Under the pieces are notes generated by a model. The model saw only the letters and a program-made list of their open reading frames with translations, had not been told where the DNA came from and made no database searches. Of a stretch of 13,690 bases of DNA, positions 7,088-12,988 are shown in pieces. The stretch comes from Burkholderiales bacterium (GTDB taxonomy: Bacteria; Pseudomonadota; Gammaproteobacteria; Burkholderiales; Burkholderiaceae_F). The position numbers and the translations under genes were made by a program. Location of the stretch: the NCBI GenBank assembly GCA_021205255.1, contig JAJPXW010000272.1, positions 1 through 13,690 on the forward strand, written 5' to 3'. Position 1 is the first letter of the stretch. Each line of letters opens with the position of its first letter.

Positions 7088-7164
7088 CTTCTGGCTTTTA
7101 ACAATGGAGGTGCCTGTTCTCCATTGCCCATCAACACAAGATAAATTTTTCTAATCGCTAATAA

Positions 7165-7746
7165 ATGACCACAAAAGGAAAAATTAGAGTCATCGGAGGT
7201 AAGTGGAAAAGGTCTTTACTGGACGTCCTTGACGTTGAGGGGCTGCGTCCTACCGGAAGTCGTCAGCGCGAAACCTTATTTGCTTGGCTAACTAATTACT
7301 TTGGTACTTTTGAAGACAAAAAGGCGCTAGATTTATTTAGTGGTTCAGGAGCTCTCTCTTTTGAGTGGATGAGTCGTGGTGGCGCTAGCGCTCTCCTAAT
7401 AGAAAAGAATCCAGCAGTAGCTCGTCATATTCAGAAGAACATTCAGAAGGTGCATGCCGAAGACGACACGCATGTCGTGATTGGAGACGCTTTTGCTCAA
7501 CTAGGAGCTCTTAAAGAAAACTCTCCTTTCGATATGGTTTTTATCGACCCTCCCTTTAAGCTGGATTTACAACTTAAGGCAGCTCGCCTTATTCGACCTT
7601 ATCTAGCGACAGACGGAATCGTCTACATTGAAAGTCCAACAGAAATAGAAGAATCGAAATTGATCCGGACTGGCCTTACAGCCTTTAAAAGAGGTAAAGC
7701 CGGATTCTCCCATATGCTTTTAGCCAAACCAATCGAGTCAATATGA
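7165..7746 (+). CDS. rsmD: 16S rRNA (guanine(966)-N2)-methyltransferase RsmD
   Basis: RsmD methylates N2 of G966 in helix 31 of 16S rRNA, at the P site, with S-adenosylmethionine. The 193-residue product has the N-terminal IRVIGGKWKRSLL (7-19) and LRPTGSRQRETLFAWL (27-42), the SAM-binding motif I LDLFSGSGALSFEW (55-68), the acidic cofactor end LLIEKN (77-82) and the catalytic DPPF (128-131) of N2-guanine methyltransferases. The start fits the family; an in-frame TAA lies immediately upstream of the ATG and there is no visible Shine-Dalgarno. The TGA overlaps the coaD start as ATGA. RsmD followed by CoaD and divergence from ftsY are recurrent arrangements in proteobacteria. Confidence 0.96.
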   Translation: MTTKGKIRVIGGKWKRSLLDVLDVEGLRPTGSRQRETLFAWLTNYFGTFEDKKALDLFSGSGALSFEWMSRGGASALLIEKNPAVARHIQKNIQKVHAEDDTHVVIGDAFAQLGALKENSPFDMVFIDPPFKLDLQLKAARLIRPYLATDGIVYIESPTEIEESKLIRTGLTAFKRGKAGFSHMLLAKPIESI

Positions 7747-8249
7747 TTAACGTAACTTATCCAGGCACATTCGATCCCATAACCAAAGGGCATGAAGACA
7801 TCATTAGGCGAGCGGCAAGTCTCTTTCCAAAAATTATTGTGGCTGTTGCGGAAAGCAAAAAGAAAGGAACTTTATTTACCCTTGATGAACGGATCAGGTT
7901 AGCTAAAGAAGTCACCAAGGACATTTCTAATGTTGAAGTGCAAGGATTTTCCGGACTTCTAGTCGACTTTATCAAAACCCACCACTCGGCCTGCATAATT
8001 CGTGGAGCTAGAGCAGTAAGCGACTTTGAATATGAATTCCAAATGGCTGGCATGAATTTAATGTTGATGCCAAATGTCGATACTATTTTCCTTACCCCTG
8101 CTGTGCAGTATCAGTTTGTTAGTGGAACTTTTGTTAGGGAAATAGGTTTGATGGGTGGGGAATTAGACGATTTCGTGAGCCCTCCCGTAAAGGAAGCACT
8201 TATTAGGAAACGCCTTGAAAGACAGCACCATAAAACCCAGAAAGATTAA
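7743..8249 (+). CDS. coaD: Phosphopantetheine adenylyltransferase CoaD
   Basis: CoaD transfers AMP from ATP to 4'-phosphopantetheine, giving dephospho-CoA, the penultimate step of CoA synthesis. The 168-residue product has the nucleotidyltransferase signature PGTFDPITKGHEDI (7-20, TKGH being the T/HxGH motif), the RGAR substrate loop (87-90) and the C-terminal FVSGTFVREI (125-134), where most relatives have ISSTxVRE; here one Ser is Gly128. The C-terminus ends in a short Lys/His-rich tail (QHHKTQKD). Translation is coupled to rsmD through an ATGA overlap. The stop codon lies inside a 10-bp perfect hairpin that forms a terminator shared with the facing HIT gene. Confidence 0.96.
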   Translation: MINVTYPGTFDPITKGHEDIIRRAASLFPKIIVAVAESKKKGTLFTLDERIRLAKEVTKDISNVEVQGFSGLLVDFIKTHHSACIIRGARAVSDFEYEFQMAGMNLMLMPNVDTIFLTPAVQYQFVSGTFVREIGLMGGELDDFVSPPVKEALIRKRLERQHHKTQKD

Positions 8250-8267
8250 TTAAGTAGTCTTTCTGGG
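8236..8267. terminator. Bidirectional intrinsic terminator between coaD and the HIT gene
   Basis: CCCAGAAAGA (8236-8245) pairs perfectly with TCTTTCTGGG (8258-8267); three further pairs including one G-T can form inside, leaving a 6-nt loop. On the minus strand the stem is followed by TTTTA (8235-8231), a fair terminator for the HIT/oxidoreductase transcript. On the plus strand the following run is only CTTAAG, so it is weaker for rsmD-coaD. The coaD TAA stop (8247-8249) lies within the hairpin. Confidence 0.75.
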
Positions 8268-8284
8268 CTTAAGTGCAAGAGATT

Positions 8285-8872
8285 CTAGGAAGCTGAGTTA
8301 CTAGAGTCTGAGTTACCAGAATTCGAATGCTTAGAAGCTGAATTACTAGAATCCGGATCTGGATCCGAATCCTCATAAGCTTCGTCCCTTAACGCTAAAT
8401 CCTCAGGGTGGGGACTCTTAAAGAAAGTGTCTTTTATTCTAGAAATAGCTTTTTTCGCCAAGTCCTGCCTCTGTTGCTTAACAGCCTCGGGAGTCTGTCT
8501 TTGCGGAAGACTCCAGATAGGATTCGGAAAAGTAGGATCGTCCTCAAATCTAGGGATTAGATGCCAATGAAGGTGTTGAACTATATTTCCTAACTGCTCC
8601 CAATTGACCTTTGTAGGATCAAGGACATCTATAAGCACTTTTTCCGCTTTGCGCAAAGTGGCAATGACTTGCTTAGTTTCGTCAGGAGTTAGTTCCGACA
8701 TCTCCTTGACGTGCTTATTCATAATCAAACGAAGATAGCCAGGATAGTCCTTATCGTGAACGTAAACTAGCCTGAAAAGGTCGTTGTTGAAAATTACTTC
8801 CTCGTCTTTAGGATTGCACAGCGGGCAATCTTTATCTGTCACAGAAGCGCCTTCACTCTTTGTATCCGTCAT
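8285..8872 (-). CDS. HIT family protein (histidine triad nucleotide hydrolase) with Ser/Asn-rich tail
   Basis: HIT proteins hydrolyse or transfer nucleotidyl groups from substrates such as AMP-amidates or dinucleoside polyphosphates. The 195-residue product has an N-terminal CPLC (16-19) of the sort that can bind zinc, a HIT core starting near residue 25, a conserved-type NKHVKEM around 52-58 and the catalytic triad HLHWHLIPR (100-108). After residue 165 it runs into an acidic and then Ser/Asn-rich tail in which DSSNSAS occurs twice, 15 residues apart; this tail is not part of the HIT fold. The ATG at 8872 overlaps the stop of the upstream oxidoreductase (ATGA), so the two are probably co-expressed. 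An in-frame GTG at 8842 lies in a near-copy of the start region and is a possible alternative start that still leaves CPLC in the protein. The physiological substrate is unknown. Confidence 0.88.
   Translation of the reverse strand: MTDTKSEGASVTDKDCPLCNPKDEEVIFNNDLFRLVYVHDKDYPGYLRLIMNKHVKEMSELTPDETKQVIATLRKAEKVLIDVLDPTKVNWEQLGNIVQHLHWHLIPRFEDDPTFPNPIWSLPQRQTPEAVKQQRQDLAKKAISRIKDTFFKSPHPEDLALRDEAYEDSDPDPDSSNSASKHSNSGNSDSSNSAS
8290..8353. repeat. Imperfect tandem repeat encoding the Ser/Asn-rich tail of the HIT protein
   Basis: AAGCTGAGTTACTAGAGTC (8290-8308) recurs at 8335-8353 as AAGCTGAATTACTAGAATC, 17 of 19 identical at a 45-bp period (15 codons). A partial third copy, GAGTTACCAGAATTC, lies between them (8310-8324). 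The period keeps the reading frame and yields the repeated DSSNSAS, pointing to in-frame expansion. Confidence 0.75.
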
Positions 8873-8884
8873 AGAAGCACCTTC
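8833..8884 (-). repeat. Direct repeat (30-bp period) spanning the oxidoreductase stop and HIT start
   Basis: On the minus strand, GAAGGTGCTTCTATGACGGATA (8884-8863) and GAAGGCGCTTCTGTGACAGATA (8854-8833) match at 19 of 22 positions at a 30-bp period. The ATG of the HIT gene in the first copy aligns with a GTG in the second, and both are in the same frame. The first copy also encodes the last residues of the oxidoreductase. This looks like an in-frame local duplication of the original start region. Confidence 0.7.
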
Positions 8885-11800
8885 TCTAGATTACCGTCCT
8901 TTATTTTAGAAATCGCTTGCTGCATCCAATTCTTACCGTACTTGGCAGTCATCATTTCAACAATGAGGAACTCAGATTTTGCCTTGACGGCGCTTGAATA
9001 CCTATCAATACCCTGCAGACATCCAGGACACGTAGTGAGGACTTTAATATCCCCAGTAAACCCATCCTTTCGATGCTGTGCGACAGCTTCCTTCAAGCTC
9101 GATTCTTTAGCGAATCGGACCTGACTGGAGATATCGGGACGTCCGATTGCAAACGTTCCGCTTTCTCCACAACATCTGTCGGAAAGTGTGACGCTACTAC
9201 CATCCTGAGGTTTAAAGACAGCATTAACTGTCTTAATGGGGACACCTTCTTTTAGCGGTGTGTGGCAAGGATCATGATAAATATACCTAGTGTTAGGTAA
9301 TCCTTGGAAACTAATCCCTTTTTCCTTTAGGAAGTCGTGAACATCCATTACGCGGCACCCTGGAAATATCTTCTCGAAGTTATATTCCTTTAGCTGATGC
9401 AGGCAAGTTCCGCAACTGACTAGAACTGTCTTTATATCCTTGTAGTTAAGGGTATTAGCTACTCGATGGAAGAGAACTCGGTTATGGGTCACTATATCTT
9501 CGCTCTTCTGTTTCAGACCGTTACCAGCCTGCGGGTAGCCACAGCAAAGATAGCCGGGAGGCAACACTGTCTGAATATCGAGATCCTGCAACATGCCTAG
9601 AACTGCAATCGAAATCTCAGAGAACAGTCTTTCATTGCCGCATCCTGGGAAATAGAAGACGGTTTCCTTTTCGTCCCTTTTGGCATTTCGCACAATAGGC
9701 ACATATGTTTGTTCTTCAATTCCCAATAATTTACGGGAAGTGGTCGGCACCCTCACCTTTGGAAGCTTACGGTTCACCAAATGTATAACTTCGTCCTTTA
9801 ATGCAGGGCGTCCAGTGCTGAATCCAGGGTGCTTAGCCGAACCCATGGCCGGCAGTTTTAAAGCATCGGCTGCCATCCGTTGGGCCTTGAAGCCACCTTG
9901 AATGATGGCTTTGCGCATTCCACGCACAACAATTGGATTTTCCACTTCAAGGAATTTCAGACCAGCATATTTCACAGGATTACTGTGCTCCTTGTCCAAG
10001 CGGTGGAGCATGTTCCTAGTAAGCATTGTCACATGGCCAAAATCGATCTTAACTGGACAAGGCTTTTGGCACTTTTGGCAGACAGTGCAATGATCGGCTA
10101 AATCCGCTAGTTCTATGTAATGCTTGCGTGAGACTCCACGTCTAGTCTGCTCCTCATAGAGGAATGCCTCTATTAAAAGAGAAGTCACTATGATCTTATT
10201 GCGTGGCGAGTACAACAAGTTTGCTCCTGGCACGTGCGTGGAGCAGACGGGTTTACATTTACCGCAACGCAGACAAGTCTTAATCTCATCGGAAATCTGC
10301 TTAAGTTCGCTATTTTGCAGAATTAACGACTCGTGCCCTAGCAGGTTAAAGCTTGGCGTATAGGCTAGAGAAAGATTAGCTTCCGGTCTTAGCTTGCCTT
10401 TATTGAAATGACCATGGGGATCAACTTTTTCTAGATACTGATAGAAATCGTCCAACTCGCCAGGTTCCACAAACTCGATTTTAGTTAGCCCAATTCCGTG
10501 CTCCCCGGATATTGCCCCACCCAATCTCTTAGCGACTCGCATAACGTAGGCAACTGCTTCATTGGCTGTACGAAGCATTTTTACGTTATCGGAGTTCACT
10601 GGAATATTTGTGTGGACGTTTCCATCGCCAGCGTGCATGTGCAGTGCAATGAACACTCGGCCTCTGAGAACTTTGTCGTGAATCTTTTTGACATTCTCAC
10701 GTACTGTCTCGAAAGCATCACCGCCATAGAGCTTGAAGAGAGGCGTAATGATTTCTTTCTTCCAGGAAACTCGAATCTTATGGTTCTGAACTAAGTCGAG
10801 TAAAGTTTTATAAGAGGAATCGGAAATGTCTTTGTCTTCAACTTCCCTGCCAAGTTTTCTTAATTGCTCTACAGCCTCTTCTTTCGGCAGAAACAGGTTA
10901 TCGAGGATATAGGTCCACTGCTTCTTTACTGTTTCAAGAAGCTTGATTGCGGAGGAATGTCTTTGGCTAAGAAGCTCCTCTTGGGTAAATCCTTGCGACG
11001 AAACGGCAAGTTTCCCTAATTGGATTGGTCCATTAAGGTACTTTTCAACTTCGTCGATCATCTCCAACTTATTGGAAATAGAGCACTGAATATTGAAGAG
11101 TTCGCAAGCATCGGTGTACTCACCGATCTTATCCAAAGGAATAACTATGTCTTCGTTAAGCTTAAAAGCGTTAGTGTGCTTGGATATTGCCGATGTTCTT
11201 GAACGCTCAGCCCAGAACTGATGGCGTCCTTCTGGAGTCTTGGCAACAAAACCCGCCCCGCTTCGTTTAGCCGCTATTTGTTTTATTTTTTCAATTTGCT
11301 TAGCGATAGAAGCCTCGTCATTGCCAATGATGTCACCGACAATAACCATTTTCGGGTAGCCTCCGCGATGGCTTTTTGGAGCGTAGTTAATTGCATGCAG
11401 ATAGCGGTCGTCAAGATGCTCTAGGCCAGCAAGCATGACGCCATCAGGGTGAGACTCAAGAAGCTGGCTAATAGCGTAAATTGCGGGACCTGCATTGCTT
11501 GCAGCTCCGTAGAACTCCATACAGACGGTTTCAGTAACCGGCGGCATCTTATGCAATATGAATCGGGCCGAAGTAATTATCCCGTCGCAGCCTTCTTTCT
11601 GAAGACCAGGCAAGCCACCAAGGTATTTATTTGTGACATCTTTCCCTAAGCCAGGTTTACGGACAATAGAGCCTGGGAACCTTATGACTTCCGAACGGAT
11701 AACCGGTGCTTTTTCCGGATCTTTCTTACCTTCTTTATAGGCCACTTCGAAAGCCACTTCTTTTTCGGTGTGAAGCTTTCCTAAGTTATGGTCAAGACGA

Positions 11801-12786
11801 GTTACTTCTATCCATTCAGCGTTAGGTCCGACCATACGATACCAGCTAAGGTTATCGGCTGCCGTACCCCAAAGGACTGCTTTCTTACCGCCGGCATTTT
11901 CCGCAATATTTCCACCAATTGTGCATGCGTAGTTGGAGTTTGGATCCACAGAAAAAATCCAACCTTCAGAGGCAGCTTTTTCCGCCACTGTCTTATTAAT
12001 TGCACCAGCTTCGGCAAAAATCGTCGCAGTGTTTTCAGTGTGGCCGTCAAGCACCTTCATTTCGACATTGGAGATCTTATCGAGCTTTTCCGTATTGATA
12101 ACGGCAGTTTTAGCGTGCAGAGGAACGGCACCGCCGGTATATCCCGTACCACCTCCACGGGCAATAATCGTTAGGTCAAGCTCTGTACATGCGCGGACTA
12201 TTCCAGGAATTTCGCTTTCTTTATCTGGAAATATGACAACGAATGGATAATGGATTCTCCAGTCAGTGGCATCGGTCACATGGCTAGCTTTTGAAAAACC
12301 ATCAAAACGGATATTGGCTGCGTTGGTATGCTTTTTTAATTTCTTGAGGACTAGCTTTCTAAAGTCCCAGCTACGTTCAAAAGAACTTTTGAACTTCTCT
12401 ACTGTAAGAAGAGCTTTCTCAATTAAAACACCAACCTTGGCATCATTTACGGAGCCAGAGTGGTCTCTTCTTTTTTCTATTTCATTTATTCTGTGGTAGA
12501 GAGCGTCGACAAGCTGAGTACGTCTTTTCTTGTTATAGAGCATATCCTCTTGGAGATAAGGATTACGCTGAATTACCCAGATATCTCCAAGAACTTCGTA
12601 CAGCATTCTTGCCGAGCGGCCAGTTCTGCGTTGATCCCTAAGATCCTCTAGAATCTGCCAGGCTTCTTTTCCTAATAGCCTTTCGACAATTTCCTTATCT
12701 GAATACGAGGTGTAGTTATAGGGTATTTCGCGCACCCTGCGCTGGGGTGTCTCTTGAACAGCAGTTGCAGTGGCAGTATTACTCAT
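8869..12786 (-). CDS. Fused FAD-dependent D-2-hydroxyacid dehydrogenase / 4Fe-4S / CCG-domain oxidoreductase (DUF3683 type)
   Basis: This single chain combines GlcD-like and GlcF-like functions: a flavin dehydrogenase for a D-2-hydroxyacid (lactate, glycolate or 2-hydroxyglutarate are candidates) passing electrons through iron-sulfur clusters to the respiratory chain. Residues are numbered from the upstream ATG at 12870. A DUF3683-type region starts at REIPYNYTSYSDKEIV (47-62). The FAD-binding PCMH domain has VVIFPDKESEI (211-221) and the glycine-rich ARGGGTGYTGG (237-247). The C-terminal flavin-oxidase domain has HMHAGDGNVHTN (744-755) and SGEHGIG (788-794). Two 4Fe-4S motifs follow, Cys 866/869/872/876 and 928/931/934/938. 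Two CCG domains follow, PGC1077 with CC1109-1110 and CGTC 1153-1156, then DPCH 1200-1203 with CC1233-1234 and CPGC 1281-1284. I chose ATG 12786 (1305 aa) because it gives the short leader usual before REIPYNYT; ATG 12870 would add 28 residues (1333 aa). It overlaps the HIT gene downstream and is divergent from ilvA. Confidence 0.9.
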   Translation of the reverse strand: MSNTATATAVQETPQRRVREIPYNYTSYSDKEIVERLLGKEAWQILEDLRDQRRTGRSARMLYEVLGDIWVIQRNPYLQEDMLYNKKRRTQLVDALYHRINEIEKRRDHSGSVNDAKVGVLIEKALLTVEKFKSSFERSWDFRKLVLKKLKKHTNAANIRFDGFSKASHVTDATDWRIHYPFVVIFPDKESEIPGIVRACTELDLTIIARGGGTGYTGGAVPLHAKTAVINTEKLDKISNVEMKVLDGHTENTATIFAEAGAINKTVAEKAASEGWIFSVDPNSNYACTIGGNIAENAGGKKAVLWGTAADNLSWYRMVGPNAEWIEVTRLDHNLGKLHTEKEVAFEVAYKEGKKDPEKAPVIRSEVIRFPGSIVRKPGLGKDVTNKYLGGLPGLQKEGCDGIITSARFILHKMPPVTETVCMEFYGAASNAGPAIYAISQLLESHPDGVMLAGLEHLDDRYLHAINYAPKSHRGGYPKMVIVGDIIGNDEASIAKQIEKIKQIAAKRSGAGFVAKTPEGRHQFWAERSRTSAISKHTNAFKLNEDIVIPLDKIGEYTDACELFNIQCSISNKLEMIDEVEKYLNGPIQLGKLAVSSQGFTQEELLSQRHSSAIKLLETVKKQWTYILDNLFLPKEEAVEQLRKLGREVEDKDISDSSYKTLLDLVQNHKIRVSWKKEIITPLFKLYGGDAFETVRENVKKIHDKVLRGRVFIALHMHAGDGNVHTNIPVNSDNVKMLRTANEAVAYVMRVAKRLGGAISGEHGIGLTKIEFVEPGELDDFYQYLEKVDPHGHFNKGKLRPEANLSLAYTPSFNLLGHESLILQNSELKQISDEIKTCLRCGKCKPVCSTHVPGANLLYSPRNKIIVTSLLIEAFLYEEQTRRGVSRKHYIELADLADHCTVCQKCQKPCPVKIDFGHVTMLTRNMLHRLDKEHSNPVKYAGLKFLEVENPIVVRGMRKAIIQGGFKAQRMAADALKLPAMGSAKHPGFSTGRPALKDEVIHLVNRKLPKVRVPTTSRKLLGIEEQTYVPIVRNAKRDEKETVFYFPGCGNERLFSEISIAVLGMLQDLDIQTVLPPGYLCCGYPQAGNGLKQKSEDIVTHNRVLFHRVANTLNYKDIKTVLVSCGTCLHQLKEYNFEKIFPGCRVMDVHDFLKEKGISFQGLPNTRYIYHDPCHTPLKEGVPIKTVNAVFKPQDGSSVTLSDRCCGESGTFAIGRPDISSQVRFAKESSLKEAVAQHRKDGFTGDIKVLTTCPGCLQGIDRYSSAVKAKSEFLIVEMMTAKYGKNWMQQAISKIKDGNLEKVLL

Positions 12787-12878
12787 TGTCCTTTTATTTT
12801 TCGAAAATTGGGGCAGTCTGAAGATTTTAAGTTTTGTGGCTGAAATTTCCTTGAATAAGGAGGAGTACATTTACTAAA

Positions 12879-12894
12879 TGCTCCCATTGTGCCA
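12879..12894 (-). promoter_or_regulatory. Weak sigma-54-like -24/-12 match upstream of the oxidoreductase gene
   Basis: The minus strand reads TGGCAC, five bases, then GAGCA. The GG and GC dinucleotides have the exact -24/-12 spacing of sigma-54 promoters, but the TT before the -12 GC is GA. Initiation about 12 nt downstream of the GC would fall at the ATG at 12870, favouring translation from 12786. The match could be chance. Confidence 0.2.
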
Positions 12895-12913
12895 AAACTT
12901 TGTAACAAAGTTT
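12895..12913. promoter_or_regulatory. Perfect 19-bp palindrome, candidate operator between ilvA and the oxidoreductase
   Basis: AAACTTTGT-A-ACAAAGTTT has two perfect 9-bp arms around one central base. It lies in the 202-bp divergent region, 76 bp before the ilvA start and about 110 bp before the oxidoreductase start at 12786. Size and symmetry fit a site for a dimeric helix-turn-helix regulator controlling one or both genes. It has no T-run after it on either strand long enough for a good terminator. The regulator is not encoded in the window. Confidence 0.5.
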
Positions 12914-12988
12914 CCTAATTTCAGCTATTAATACGCTCTCAATGATATTTTTACCGGCGCATAAATCAGCCCATGGCTTTTCACTCAA

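Larger units (their letters stand above)
6558..7164. other. 607-bp AT-rich gene-free region between ftsY and rsmD
   Basis: No open frame here resembles a known protein. The ftsY-proximal part holds the candidate promoter, an AATTAT/ATAATT inverted repeat (6603-6621) and a GGTTA/TAACC inverted repeat (6659-6673). The middle (about 6680-7020) is AT-rich with stops in all frames and nothing I can name. The rsmD-proximal part (7027-7144) has two hairpins and two overlapping mini-frames. One is a 29-codon plus-strand frame at 7055-7144 with a GAGGA motif 10 nt upstream. The other is a 34-codon minus-strand frame at 7131-7027. Both are too short to call as genes. I find no SRP RNA signature (GGAAGGAAGCAG-type) despite the ftsY neighbour, and no tRNA. 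Confidence 0.6.

Noticed and set aside
6558..7164. SRP RNA (ffs) or another known structural RNA next to ftsY
   Set aside because: No GGAAGGAAGCAG-type tetraloop/asymmetric-loop signature on either strand, and no tRNA-like or 6S-like fold was recognisable by eye.
11788..12174. 128-codon plus-strand open frame inside the oxidoreductase gene
   Set aside because: The opposite strand encodes the conserved FAD-binding domain with intact glycine-rich motifs; the antisense frame shows no family features.
12878..12931. 17-codon frame upstream of ilvA with AAGGAGGA before it, a possible attenuation leader peptide
   Set aside because: The Shine-Dalgarno-to-ATG spacing is about 14 nt, there are no isoleucine codons, and no terminator/antiterminator pair follows.
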